Source of the DNA: Polyangia bacterium | GTDB taxonomy: Bacteria > Myxococcota_A > Polyangia > Nannocystales > Nannocystaceae | Reading direction: 5' to 3' | Length of the DNA stretch: 56,114 nucleotides | Assembly (NCBI GenBank): GCA_030429545.1 | Contig: JAUIFF010000024.1 | Coordinates: forward strand, 1-56,114 | In this document: positions 8,231 through 16,674 of the stretch, piece by piece | How positions within the stretch are numbered: position 1 is the first letter of the stretch | How the letters are laid out: each line of letters opens with the position of its first letter | The notes under the pieces: model-generated | What the model saw: the letters and a program-made list of their open reading frames with translations, nothing else | Databases searched by the model: none | Told to the model about the DNA's origin: nothing | Position numbers and translations under genes: made by a program

Positions 8231-9664
8231 TCACGAAGCGTCGATACGAGCGCCAGCGCGGGCGAGGTTGCGAGCCGCCAGGGTTGCGAATACCGCGGCC
8301 AACAGGGCTAAAAAACCCAGTGGCACGGCTGCGCGCCCGAGCACCTGCTCCAGGCTTGCCTCCTCAAACGAAAATCGTGGCAGTGCATCGAGTTCGGCAA
8401 CCGTCATGCGCCGCCCTGTCAACACATGCTGCTCGATACGCTGTGCGAGGTCTCGCTTGAACTGGCGAGCCTGACGTTCGAATGCCCGTTGCCGGGCCAG
8501 GCTGGTACCCGCGGTCTCGTTGAATGCTTGAAGCGTGAGGACGGCGGGCGAGAGGTACTGGGCAACCCCCAAAAACCGCTGGCGATCTGCCTGGACCTGC
8601 TCGAATGTCGCGAGCGGTGCAGCGACCCCCCCGTCGACCGTCTGCGTCACAATGTACGCAGTCCGGATAAACTCTGGCAACGAGTATTGATCGGCTTCGA
8701 GTTCGGGGTGGTCGAGCGTCATGCCCTGGACGATGTCGGCCCGCGACTGGTAGGCCTCGCTACTCGCCTGTCGCACCTGCGACAGTAGCTGCAAGCGCGA
8801 GGGCGTGGGATACACGGCCTCGGTGGCGGCGCTGATGCATGCCGGTCCGATGAGACAGGTCAATGCCCAGGTGGCGACCAAGACCAGCAACGTTGCCTCG
8901 CCCGTTCGCCGCCAGCTGACAACCCAGGCGATGATCGCCGCCCACAACCCAAAGTGGACACAGGCCAGTGCACTCCACAGCAAAAACCGCGGGATCCTTG
9001 CGCTTACATCTATCCCCCCGGCACCGACGACCAGCCCACACACAAGGGCGACAACAAGGACCCCCAGCAATGCACCTAGGCGCACGCGCAGGCGGCTAAA
9101 CACGACTGTGCCGACCGCCACCGGCTGCGCCAAAATCAGGCCCAGGCGACCGCGTTCACGATCTTCGCTGAGGACATCAAAGGCCATCACAATCATCACC
9201 AACGGCAGCACAAAGATCACGACAAAGGCCAGGTCGAACGGGCCTTGGGCGAGGACCGCCGGGCTTTGATATTCGTAGTTGCCAAACAGGCGATCGACCG
9301 TGCGCCACTGCGAGGCCTCGGCGGTCGTCGGCTGGTGGTCCGAAACCCCGACGCTGAGGTCCGCCAGCGGTCCCGGCTGGGCACTCACGGGGAGTTTTAC
9401 ATCCATCGCCAGCCCGGCCCACGCGTCGTCCTCGGGCTTGACCTTGCCCGACTCGACCGCTTGGGCCCGCGTTTGCCACTTGTCGAGCGCCTCCTGCTTT
9501 TCGGTGACAAATGCCTGGGTCGAACGTGAAAGCGCGGACCGGTGCATCGCGCCATTTGCAAGTGCAACCACACACAGCAGCAAAAATCCGACCAGCAACA
9601 ACAACCGGGCCCGGTCTTTGACCAGGGCACGACGCTCCTGCGAAGTAATCGCGGCATGGCTCAT
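8231..9664 (-). CDS. ABC-2 type transporter permease (DUF3526-like)
   Basis: The 477-residue membrane protein has an N-terminal helix (LLLLVGFLLLCVVALANGA), a long extracytoplasmic loop, and a cluster of central helices (FDLAFVVIFVLPLVMIVMAF, LGALLGVLVVALVCGLVVGA). The cytoplasmic SEDRERGRLGLILAQP is typical of ABC-2 permeases, and there is a C-terminal helix. Its ATG overlaps the stop of the upstream permease by 4 bp (ATGA), so it is the third gene of an ATPase-permease-permease operon. Substrate unknown. The operon's promoter region carries the Fur-type boxes at 11868-11897, hinting at a metal-linked role. Confidence 0.88.
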   Translation of the reverse strand: MSHAAITSQERRALVKDRARLLLLVGFLLLCVVALANGAMHRSALSRSTQAFVTEKQEALDKWQTRAQAVESGKVKPEDDAWAGLAMDVKLPVSAQPGPLADLSVGVSDHQPTTAEASQWRTVDRLFGNYEYQSPAVLAQGPFDLAFVVIFVLPLVMIVMAFDVLSEDRERGRLGLILAQPVAVGTVVFSRLRVRLGALLGVLVVALVCGLVVGAGGIDVSARIPRFLLWSALACVHFGLWAAIIAWVVSWRRTGEATLLVLVATWALTCLIGPACISAATEAVYPTPSRLQLLSQVRQASSEAYQSRADIVQGMTLDHPELEADQYSLPEFIRTAYIVTQTVDGGVAAPLATFEQVQADRQRFLGVAQYLSPAVLTLQAFNETAGTSLARQRAFERQARQFKRDLAQRIEQHVLTGRRMTVAELDALPRFSFEEASLEQVLGRAAVPLGFLALLAAVFATLAARNLARAGARIDAS

Positions 9665-11091
9665 GACGTTGCCTCCTCGGCAAATGACGCCCGAACACCG
9701 GAGGTCGCCAGCGACAGCCCGGCTAGGCACCACAGTGCGAGCATGAGGACGTCGGGCCAGATCCGTGGCCAGACTTCAGAAATCGTTTGTGGTGTGTATT
9801 GAAAGTCAGGTGTTTGCCGCCAAAACGCGTTGTCGGATTGGTAGTTGTAGCCATCCTTGCCCGCGTGCTCGATCATCTCCTCATTGAGCAGGCGAATGAA
9901 GTCGCGGCGAAACTGCTCGGCTGCGTTGGTAAAGTGATGGTGTGCCGCCACGTCGGAGCCGGCGAGTGCGCTCGAGATGTTGCCAATCGCGATGGTTGGC
10001 GAAACCAGGCTGAAGTAGCGCGCCGTCTCGCGTTGGCGCATAAGCGTGTCGTGCAGGGCACCGTAGTGCTCGTCGAACACCTCGTTGGCAAACTCCTCAC
10101 TCGCCTGCAGCATGTACCCGTCGTAGTTGATCGGCAGCTCCTCGACACTCGCTACCCCGTACTCGGCCAATGCCCGCTCACGGACCGCCTCTTGACGTTT
10201 TTTGGCCTCCTCACTCGTCCCCCAAAACGCCCCCGACGAGGCCTCGTTGAGCGCGGACCAAAACTCTGCACTTTGCGGTGCCGGGTGCACGAGTGCACCG
10301 ACATTGTTGGCAAGTCGCGGCGCCACCACTGCCGACAATGCCCAAAAGCCCAACAACACCACAAGTGCGGTCTTTGAGCGGCGTGAGCGGGCTGAGACCG
10401 CCAGGGCGATAAACAAGCACACAAGCAGGTAAACCGCATAGGTCGCAACAAGCAATCCACCGCGCGCTGCGGCATCTGGTAGCGGGCTCGCACCGCTGGC
10501 CATCACCATTGCAAGCACCAAGGCAAGCAGCGGCGCCAGTGTAGACAACACGATCAAGGCCGCCAGGCCCTTGCCCCACAGTAGTTTATTTGCGCGGACG
10601 CCCGTACTCATCATGTGGCGCAACGTCCCGCGCTCGCGCTCGCCGGCCACGCTCGCAAACACCAGCAAGACCAGCAGCAACGGGGCAAAACACTGGAGAA
10701 TCCAGGCGGGGCTTAGCTGGGCAAACCGATGGATCTCAACCGCATCTTCGATTGGGCGCAGGGTCGCGGGGTCTTGATGGTGTGCCTCGAGCCACACCGC
10801 GCCACCGACGGCTGTGTTCACGCCCGGGTCAAACACCGAGACATTGGTGATCGGGCGAAACGCATAGCGGGAAAAGTGGGCCGCCGTGTGCGGGTTTTTT
10901 TGCCCCTGGTTGTCCCAAACATCGCGGTCGACAGCACTTGCCGCCGCTCGCTCAGCCTCCATCGCCCGCACCGTATTCCACCCACTCAGGGCCGCGGCCA
11001 CGCCGAGCCCAAACAACACCCCGACCAGCACGAGGACCCGACCATCGCGCACGTACTGGCGAAGTTCTTTTTTGAGAACCGCGGCAATCAT
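9661..11091 (-). CDS. ABC-2 type transporter permease (DUF3526-like)
   Basis: The 476-residue protein starts MIAAVLKKELRQYVRDGRVLVLVG, a typical ABC-2 permease opening with a cytoplasmic amphipathic segment and first helix. A large periplasmic loop follows, then GERERGTLRHMMSTGV, the coupling motif, and helices LIVLSTLAPLLALVLAMVMA and TALVVLLGFWALSAVVAP. It resembles the downstream permease in overall layout and probably forms a heterodimer with it. The start overlaps the ATPase stop by 4 bp. These paired DUF3526 permeases are usually exporters or envelope-remodelling transporters; the cargo is not deducible. Confidence 0.88.
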   Translation of the reverse strand: MIAAVLKKELRQYVRDGRVLVLVGVLFGLGVAAALSGWNTVRAMEAERAAASAVDRDVWDNQGQKNPHTAAHFSRYAFRPITNVSVFDPGVNTAVGGAVWLEAHHQDPATLRPIEDAVEIHRFAQLSPAWILQCFAPLLLVLLVFASVAGERERGTLRHMMSTGVRANKLLWGKGLAALIVLSTLAPLLALVLAMVMASGASPLPDAAARGGLLVATYAVYLLVCLFIALAVSARSRRSKTALVVLLGFWALSAVVAPRLANNVGALVHPAPQSAEFWSALNEASSGAFWGTSEEAKKRQEAVRERALAEYGVASVEELPINYDGYMLQASEEFANEVFDEHYGALHDTLMRQRETARYFSLVSPTIAIGNISSALAGSDVAAHHHFTNAAEQFRRDFIRLLNEEMIEHAGKDGYNYQSDNAFWRQTPDFQYTPQTISEVWPRIWPDVLMLALWCLAGLSLATSGVRASFAEEATS

Positions 11092-11828
11092 GATGCCCTC
11101 GCGGTCACGGTAGCGGCATCGTCCCGCATGTGTTCGAGGTACACCGCCTCGAGCTCGGCGTGCCCGAGCGATGCCGAGTCGATCTGATCGACCAGCCGTC
11201 CCGCCTTCATCATCCCGATCCGCGAGGCAACCTCCTTGGCGCGAAAGATGTCGTGGGTCGCCATCAAAATCGCCGCACCTTCGTGCTTGAGGTTTCGCAG
11301 GGTCGTGCTGAACTCATTGGCGGCCTTGGGGTCGAGGCCGGACAGCGGTTCGTCGAGCAAAAACGTCGTCGCGCGTTTGGCCATGGCAGCGGCGATCCCT
11401 ACCTTTTGGCGCATGCCCTTGGAGTAGGTCCCGGCACGTCGTTCAATCGCCGCCGGCGCGAGGCCTGCACGCTCGAGAAACTCGCCGAGCTGGGCCTTGG
11501 TGTAGTCTGTGTGGCCGGCGAGCGCGGTGAAAAACTCGAGGTTTTCGAGCCCGGTGAGCATCGGGTACAGCGCGACTTGCTCGGGGATGTAGGCCAACTC
11601 GCGTTTGCTCGCCAGTGGGGCCTTGTGCACATCCTGGCCGTTGACCAGCGCCACGCCAGAGCTCGGCTGCAAAAACCCGAGAAACAGATTGATGGTCGTC
11701 GTCTTGCCCGCCCCGTTGGCCCCGAGCAGCGCCACGAGTTCTCCCTGGGCAACGACCAAGTCGAGTTCCCGCAGGGCCCAGGCTGTGCCAAAAACTTTTG
11801 ATAAACCCCTCGCCTCGATCATCGACAT
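11088..11828 (-). CDS. ABC transporter ATP-binding protein
   Basis: The 246-residue ATPase has Walker A GANGAGKTTT, the Q-loop near PEQVALYPMLTG, a signature region YSKGMRQKVGIA (a KGM variant of LSGGQ common in ABC-2 ATPases), Walker B TTFLLDEPLSGLD and the switch His in ATHD. Two starts are possible: ATG 11828 (MSMIEARG) or ATG 11822 (MIEARG). The second has better spacing from GGAAGG. It is the first gene of the three-gene exporter operon and lies 40 bp from the double Fur-type box shared with the divergent methyltransferase gene. Confidence 0.93.
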   Translation of the reverse strand: MSMIEARGLSKVFGTAWALRELDLVVAQGELVALLGANGAGKTTTINLFLGFLQPSSGVALVNGQDVHKAPLASKRELAYIPEQVALYPMLTGLENLEFFTALAGHTDYTKAQLGEFLERAGLAPAAIERRAGTYSKGMRQKVGIAAAMAKRATTFLLDEPLSGLDPKAANEFSTTLRNLKHEGAAILMATHDIFRAKEVASRIGMMKAGRLVDQIDSASLGHAELEAVYLEHMRDDAATVTARAS

Positions 11829-11867
11829 CCCTTCCGTGACGTTGTGACCCGGTGAGTGTGGATCTAG

Positions 11868-11897
11868 TTGCAATTAAATTGCAAGAAGCTCTTGCAA
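11868..11897. promoter_or_regulatory. double Fur-family-type operator between divergent genes
   Basis: TTGCAATTAAATTGCAA (11868-11884) contains TGCAATT-A-AATTGCA, a perfect 7-1-7 inverted repeat. It overlaps a second inverted repeat, TTGCAAGAAGCTCTTGCAA (11879-11897). The site lies between the ABC exporter operon (minus) and the methyltransferase (plus). The same 17-bp palindrome recurs at 12812 and 14409. The 7-1-7 form is characteristic of Fur, Zur, PerR and Mur sites. Confidence 0.65.
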
Positions 11898-11930
11898 CCC
11901 ACACAAAGCAAGCACTAGGCTTTTTTGCGA

Positions 11931-12734
11931 ATGAAGGAAGTCATCGAAAACCCCGCCTCGTGGGACGCCGTTGCGGTTGCCTACGACTCTGGAGCCCGCG
12001 CACGAACAGAGCCGTTTTCTACCGCCGCGATCGCATGGGCGGGGCTCGGGCCCGATGCCGACGTGCTCGACGTTGCCTGTGGGCCGGGCACGACGACCCT
12101 GCTCATTGCCCCACACGTGCGCTCAGTCCACGCGGTCGACTTCTCGCCCGGCATGATCGAGGTGTTGCAGGCCCATGCCCGAGGGGCTGCCAACATCACG
12201 GCTACGATCGGCGACGGCCAGGCACTCGCGTTTACCGCAAACCGGTTTGCCGCCGCCTTCTCGATGTTTGGCCTGGTGTTCTTCCCCGATCCGGTCGCCG
12301 GCCTGCGCGAACTACTTCGCGTGGTACGCCCCGGCGGGCAGGTGTTTATCTCGTGTTGGGTACCGTTTGCGCAGTCGCCAATGATGCAGGTGTTTGGCGA
12401 GGCGATGCGGATTGCCAACCCACCCGACCCGGATGCCCCACCCCGGCCCCCGCCGGCCTGGGACACAGCTGAGCAGCTCTCGGGCGGCCTGCGCGAGGCC
12501 GGGTTTGTCGACGTTGAAGTTCGCAAACTCGCCAACGAACAATCCGTACGCGATGGCGACCATTTTTGGGCCGAAGCATCGGGCAACATCGCCGTTGCCC
12601 ACCTGCGTCAGCGCAAAGGTGAGGCCTGGCCCGCGATCGAAGCCAAGGTCCTCGCCCACCTGCGACCCCGTCTGCACGGCGGAGCGACACTTGCGATGCC
12701 AGGCTTGCTCGGGCGTGGGGTCAAACCCCAGTAG
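11931..12734 (+). CDS. class I SAM-dependent methyltransferase
   Basis: The 267-residue protein starts MKEVIENPASWDAVAVAYDSG at ATG 11931. An upstream in-frame TTG at 11925 is less likely. SAM-binding motif I is VLDVACGPGTTTLLI, the acidic loop is VHAVDFSPGMIEVLQ, and post-motif is FSMFGLVFFPDPVAGLRELLRVVRPGGQV, as in UbiE/ubiquinone-type methyltransferases. The substrate is unknown. The C-terminal RLHGGATLAMPGLLGRGVKP is encoded by the first copy of a 71-bp tandem repeat, so the native end has probably been altered. The Fur-type boxes about 35-60 bp upstream suggest metal-dependent control. Confidence 0.85.
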   Translation: MKEVIENPASWDAVAVAYDSGARARTEPFSTAAIAWAGLGPDADVLDVACGPGTTTLLIAPHVRSVHAVDFSPGMIEVLQAHARGAANITATIGDGQALAFTANRFAAAFSMFGLVFFPDPVAGLRELLRVVRPGGQVFISCWVPFAQSPMMQVFGEAMRIANPPDPDAPPRPPPAWDTAEQLSGGLREAGFVDVEVRKLANEQSVRDGDHFWAEASGNIAVAHLRQRKGEAWPAIEAKVLAHLRPRLHGGATLAMPGLLGRGVKPQ

Positions 12735-12807
12735 CCCCCCGCCTGCACGGCGGAGCGACTTGCGATGCCAGGCTTGCTCGGGCGTGGGGTCAAACCCCGG
12801 CAGCCCT
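12669..12807. repeat. 71-bp tandem duplication spanning the methyltransferase 3' end
   Basis: Two near-identical copies begin at 12669 and 12740 with cgYctgcacggcggagcga and contain gggcgtggggtcaaacccc, whose GGGGT/ACCCC ends can pair as a short hairpin. Copy 1 encodes the C-terminal residues and stop of the methyltransferase; copy 2 is intergenic and ends 4 bp before the operator at 12812. Confidence 0.85.
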
Positions 12808-12811
12808 CCTC

Positions 12812-12828
12812 TTGCAACTCGATTGCAA
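12812..12828. promoter_or_regulatory. Fur-family-type operator upstream of His-rich lipoprotein and COG0523 GTPase
   Basis: TTGCAACTCGATTGCAA is the same 17-bp palindrome as at 11868 and 14409 (consensus WTGCAAYTNRRTTGCAA). It ends 32 bp before the ATG of the His-rich lipoprotein gene, a position where a bound repressor would overlap the promoter. Confidence 0.65.
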
Positions 12829-12860
12829 AAGAAAACCAGGCGTGCTAGTCCGCCGGCAAG

Positions 12861-13094
12861 ATGCAGATGCGATTCGTGCTTCTCTCCATCGCCCTGTTCA
12901 CACTCGGTGCCTGCGACTCACCCGGCCAGGAAGGCGACCCGTGCTCCGAAGACAGCGACTGCGACAAAGACCTCGTGTGCCACAAGGAGCATCACGACCA
13001 CGAGCACGAGCATGAGCACGACAGCGAGGGTGAAGACGAAGAAGGTGGCGTGTGTGAGCCCGAGGACGCCCACGACCATCACGACCACGAGTGA
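12861..13094 (+). CDS. small His/Asp/Glu-rich lipoprotein, putative metal-binding
   Basis: The 77-residue protein has a short signal peptide ending in the lipobox LGAC18. The mature part has two Cys pairs (DPCSEDSDCDKDLVC) and then HHDHEHEHEHD and HDHHDHE clusters. Such runs bind Zn, Ni or Co in periplasmic or surface proteins. It lies 33 bp downstream of a Fur-type box and 64 bp upstream of a COG0523 GTPase gene, so the two are likely one transcription unit. A role in zinc capture under shortage is inferred from context. Confidence 0.82.
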   Translation: MQMRFVLLSIALFTLGACDSPGQEGDPCSEDSDCDKDLVCHKEHHDHEHEHEHDSEGEDEEGGVCEPEDAHDHHDHE

Positions 13095-13158
13095 GTGATA
13101 CACGTCGTTGCTTGGGCGAACAGCCCGTGCGCTCAACCACTAGCGGCTGAGCCGAGAC

Positions 13159-14235
13159 ATGACATCCAAAATCCCTGTCAACATCATCTCGGGTCCCCTA
13201 GGCGTCGGCAAAACCACCGCGGTCAACCACCTGCTAGGTTTACGGCCCAAACACCAAAACTGGGCCGTGCTGGTCAATGAGTACGGTTTGGTCGGGCTCG
13301 ATGGTGCGTTGCTTTTGGACCCGGCAAATCCTGGTGGTGTGACCGTCAAAGAAGTCGCGGGCGGATGCATCTGCTGCAGCGCCGGGTTTGTGTTTGAAAT
13401 GTCCCTGGTGATGCTTTTGCAAAAAAAGCCCGATCGCCTGTTGATCGAACCCACGGGCCTGGCGAATGTCTCGGGTATTCTCGATGTATTGGGGCGACCG
13501 GGGATCCGTGAATCCGTCGAGGTTCGGTCGGTGATCTGTCTACTCGATCCGGCGACCTATCGCCGCGACATCCAACAGGTCGAAGTGCAGGACCAGGTCG
13601 AAGCTTCGGACATCTTGTTGGCGAGCCGGGCAGACCTCGCGGCCAAACACCAACTCGATGACTTTGATGCGTGGGCGCGCGGCCTGTTCCCGGCCAAACA
13701 CTTTGTCGGCCAAGTCGTCCGTGGCCAACTCCCACCAAAGCTGCTCGACCTCGTCGAGGCCCACGATATGTCCGCGGTCCGTGGCGAGCACACACACAGC
13801 TCACAGACCTCGCCCAGCGGCAAAAACATGCATAAGCATGGGTCGAAGTCCTCCTCACCACAACCCGCCGGCGAGCAGTTGGTGTGCAGCAAAACCCAAC
13901 CTGTCCTCGCCCGTCACCACCACGCCGAGTTGGCATCGTCACTCGGGTGGGTGTGCTGGCAGGGTCTTATCTTCGACGCCCGCACCACGCACGTGTGGTT
14001 GCGAGAACTTGCGAGGCTGCAGGCAGTCCGTCGAGTCAAGGCAGTGTTGCGAACCAACGAGGGCTGGTGGGCGTTTAATCTGGTCGACGGCTCTGAAGAA
14101 ATGTGGCCCTCTGGATATCGCCGGGACTCACGTTTAGAGCTAGTCGTTCAGGGCGAGTTCCCCCCAGACCCAGACGTGCTCGAAGAACGTCTGTGGGCGT
14201 GTGTCGTGTTCGAGGGCGATGACAGTGGTCGCTAG
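13159..14235 (+). CDS. COG0523-family GTPase (CobW-like metallochaperone)
   Basis: The 358-residue protein carries Walker A GPLGVGKTT (residues ~12-20), the metal-binding GCICC (CXCC) at ~70-74, the LLIEPTG motif, and the LLASRADL base-recognition segment. A His-rich insert (HTHSS, NMHKHGS) and HHHAE lie before the C-terminal CobW_C-like domain. Members act as zinc-delivering or cobalt-inserting GTPases. The zinc-responsive subgroup is typically under Zur control, in line with the Fur-type box 330 bp upstream and the His-rich lipoproteins on both sides. The exact client protein is unknown. Confidence 0.93.
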   Translation: MTSKIPVNIISGPLGVGKTTAVNHLLGLRPKHQNWAVLVNEYGLVGLDGALLLDPANPGGVTVKEVAGGCICCSAGFVFEMSLVMLLQKKPDRLLIEPTGLANVSGILDVLGRPGIRESVEVRSVICLLDPATYRRDIQQVEVQDQVEASDILLASRADLAAKHQLDDFDAWARGLFPAKHFVGQVVRGQLPPKLLDLVEAHDMSAVRGEHTHSSQTSPSGKNMHKHGSKSSSPQPAGEQLVCSKTQPVLARHHHAELASSLGWVCWQGLIFDARTTHVWLRELARLQAVRRVKAVLRTNEGWWAFNLVDGSEEMWPSGYRRDSRLELVVQGEFPPDPDVLEERLWACVVFEGDDSGR

Positions 14236-14408
14236 GACGACTCCAAAGCCTTGCCGACGAAGTCGTTACAGTGCGGTGCGGCACCCCTACTCGTGTGGCG
14301 TGAGTCGCTCAAACCTCGTAGCGTGCGCACACCACGAAGTATCCAAGTAGGATCACAAACATCAGCGTAGAGACTTGCACTTGTCATCTATTTGCATGTA
14401 TACGCCAG

Positions 14409-14425
14409 ATGCAACTGAGTTGCAA
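14409..14425. promoter_or_regulatory. Fur-family-type operator upstream of His-rich lipoprotein
   Basis: ATGCAACTGAGTTGCAA matches the palindromes at 11868 and 12812. It ends 14 bp before ATG 14440, so the transcript leader must be very short if the box overlaps the promoter. Confidence 0.65.
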
Positions 14426-14439
14426 AAAAGAGCCAAACC

Positions 14440-15366
14440 ATGCACAACTTCGCCAATGAGTCCACATCGCCCGCCCCTTCCCGACGCCTCGGAAGCGTAA
14501 CAACCTATTTTTTGGCCTCGATGTTGATGGGTCTTACGCTCGCAGGCTGCACCGAGGACAACAGCGCCAACGACCCACCATGTGGCGAGAACGGCGAGCT
14601 ACACGACGATCACTGCCACTGCGACCCGGGGTTCATGCCCTCGGACGACGAGCAGTCGTGTATCCCGGAGCACGACCACGATACTGACCATGATACCGGC
14701 CACGATACCGGCCACGATACTGACCACGACACTGACGGCCACGACACTGACGGCCACGATACCGGCGATACCGGCGATACCGGAGACACCGGCGAAGATG
14801 GTAAACTCCTGTTTGACCCCTCGGAAATCCAGGCGGCAACCGGAACGGCTGACGACAACACCCGGCTTTGGACACTCGAAGCCGTCGACGGCGGTGCTGT
14901 CCTTGGCCTCGAGATCTACGAATCCTACGGTGGTCCGACCTCGCCCGGGGTCGTCGATATCACCGACGTGGAGACGAACTACGCCACCTGCGGAACGTGT
15001 CTGCTCTTTCGGACCGGTTGCTCGCTCCACAACGACCACTTCCACTGCGATCGTACCTTTATGCCGCGAGCCGAAGGTCAACTACAGCTCGACGCGCTCG
15101 GCGAAAAAGCCGGCGAGCCCATCACCGGCGAGCTGCGCAACATCGTCTTTCAAGAGGTGACCATCGGCGACGACTTCCAAACCGAGCCCGTGGTCGACGG
15201 CGAGGTGCTCGAGCTCGACGCATGGGCCTTCGACACCCTGCTCACAGCACTCGGCGGCGGGGAAGATGAATGCGGTGGCCACGGCCACATGCACGGCGAC
15301 CATTGCCACTGCGACCCGGGTTACAAGCTCGATCCCGAGGACCCGACGCTATGCATTCCTGAATAA
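14440..15366 (+). CDS. His/Asp-rich lipoprotein with repeated HDHCHCDPG modules
   Basis: The 308-residue protein has a signal peptide with lipobox LAGC37. An N-terminal HDDHCHCDPGFMP...CIPE module is followed by a (D/G)HDT-type low-complexity tract (residues ~77-110) that is very rich in His and Asp. A globular middle follows (GKLLFDPSEIQAATG..., RLWTLEAVDGGAVLGLEIYESYGGP, CGTCLLFRTGC), and a C-terminal HGDHCHCDPGYKL...CIPE module closes the protein. A third degenerate copy (HNDHFHCDRTFMP) is embedded centrally. A Fur-type box lies just upstream. It is probably a surface metal-binding protein; no specific family is recognised for the middle. Confidence 0.85.
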   Translation: MHNFANESTSPAPSRRLGSVTTYFLASMLMGLTLAGCTEDNSANDPPCGENGELHDDHCHCDPGFMPSDDEQSCIPEHDHDTDHDTGHDTGHDTDHDTDGHDTDGHDTGDTGDTGDTGEDGKLLFDPSEIQAATGTADDNTRLWTLEAVDGGAVLGLEIYESYGGPTSPGVVDITDVETNYATCGTCLLFRTGCSLHNDHFHCDRTFMPRAEGQLQLDALGEKAGEPITGELRNIVFQEVTIGDDFQTEPVVDGEVLELDAWAFDTLLTALGGGEDECGGHGHMHGDHCHCDPGYKLDPEDPTLCIPE

Positions 15367-15421
15367 ACCGCACGGCCGAGAGCCGAAAACCTGTCTGTTC
15401 AGACATCCTCCCGAAGACCGC

Positions 15422-16552
15422 ATGATGGCAGCCAAACTCCACGGTCATATCTACGACGTCGTTGTTATTGGGGGCGGTGCCGCGGGTGTGGGCGTCTCGG
15501 TCGCTCTCAAAGATGCCGGCATCGACAACTTTGTCGTTGTCGAGCGCTTCACGATCGGCGCGTCATTTGCCCTGTGGCCGGCTGAGACGCGGTTTATCAC
15601 CCCCTCGTTTGCCACCAACTCGATCGGCATGCTCGACCTCAATGCGATTGCGATCGGCAGCTCGGCTGCGCATGTGTTGGGCGTCGAGCACCCAACCGGC
15701 GAAGAGTACGAGACCTACCTGCGGGCGCTCGCACAGTACTTCGAGTTGCCGATTCATCAGCACACCGAGGTCCACAAGATCGCCGAGCAGGGCGACAGCT
15801 TTCATGTACACACAACCGCTGGCATCGTCCACACCAAGCACGTCATCTGGGCCACGGGCGAGTTTCAGTTTCCACGTGTGCGTGGATTTGTCGGCAGTGA
15901 TCTTTGTCGCCACACGGCGACCATCGAAAGCTACCGGGGGCTACCCGGCGAAGACTTCATCATTGTCGGTGGCTACGAAAGTGGTGTCGACGCGGCCTAT
16001 CACCTCGCGCGCAGGGGTAAACAGGTGCGCTTGTTCGATCGTGGATGCCCCTGGGAGGACGAGAGCTCGGACCCGAGTGTCGCGCTTTCGACGTATTCGC
16101 GCGAGCGCATGCGAGACCCGCAGTTCGTCGCAAACGTCGAGCTATTTGCACACACACCGATTGCCGAAGTCGAGCGTGTCGGTGCCGTTTACAACGCCAC
16201 CACCCACGACGGTAAGCAGTTTCAAACCAGCGTGCCGCCACTGTTGGCAGTCGGGTTTGGGCGGGGGCCCCCCAAGATTGCACACCTGTTTGCGCGACGC
16301 GACGATGGCTATCCGCTGCTGAGCGAACACGACGAATCCACCATCGTGCCGGGCATATTTTTGTGTGGCCCCGCGGTCCGCCACGACAACCAAGTATTTT
16401 GTTTTATCTACAAATACCGCCAGCGGTTTGCCGTTGTCGCCAAAGCGATTGCAACCTCCCTAGGGCTACCGGCACAGGGGCTCGAAGTCTATCGCAACTG
16501 GGGCATGTACCTCGACGACCTCTCCTGTTGTGGCCAAGAGTGCGTCTGTTAG
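15422..16552 (+). CDS. CzcO-like FAD/NAD(P)-binding oxidoreductase
   Basis: The 376-residue protein begins MMAAKLHGHIYDVVVIGGGAAG, with the FAD dinucleotide fold GGGAAG. A second Rossmann motif IIVGGYESG lies near residue 180, an ATG motif (VIWATGEFQFP) comes before it, and a terminal GIFLCGPAV segment follows. This is the layout of CzcO/flavin-monooxygenase-like oxidoreductases. The last residues, CCGQECVC, form a Cys cluster that could bind metal. It lies 55 bp downstream of the His-rich lipoprotein and is probably co-transcribed from the operator at 14409. Substrate unknown. Confidence 0.85.
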   Translation: MMAAKLHGHIYDVVVIGGGAAGVGVSVALKDAGIDNFVVVERFTIGASFALWPAETRFITPSFATNSIGMLDLNAIAIGSSAAHVLGVEHPTGEEYETYLRALAQYFELPIHQHTEVHKIAEQGDSFHVHTTAGIVHTKHVIWATGEFQFPRVRGFVGSDLCRHTATIESYRGLPGEDFIIVGGYESGVDAAYHLARRGKQVRLFDRGCPWEDESSDPSVALSTYSRERMRDPQFVANVELFAHTPIAEVERVGAVYNATTHDGKQFQTSVPPLLAVGFGRGPPKIAHLFARRDDGYPLLSEHDESTIVPGIFLCGPAVRHDNQVFCFIYKYRQRFAVVAKAIATSLGLPAQGLEVYRNWGMYLDDLSCCGQECVC

Positions 16553-16643
16553 CTCGCACGTTTTAAACCCAACAACGCCCATGCGCACCGACACCCGCCA
16601 CCTGGCCCCACCGCCCAACTTTTGGTGCACATACATCTCGATG

Positions 16644-16663
16644 CAATTGCCGACAGGCAATTG
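16644..16663. promoter_or_regulatory. inverted repeat before small membrane protein gene
   Basis: CAATTGCC-GACA-GGCAATTG is a perfect 8-bp inverted repeat just upstream of GGGAGG and the ATG at 16675. Its left side, ATGCAATTG, resembles the Fur-type half-site used upstream, but the spacing differs. It may be an operator or a leader hairpin. Confidence 0.4.
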
Positions 16664-16674
16664 GGAGGCGCTCT

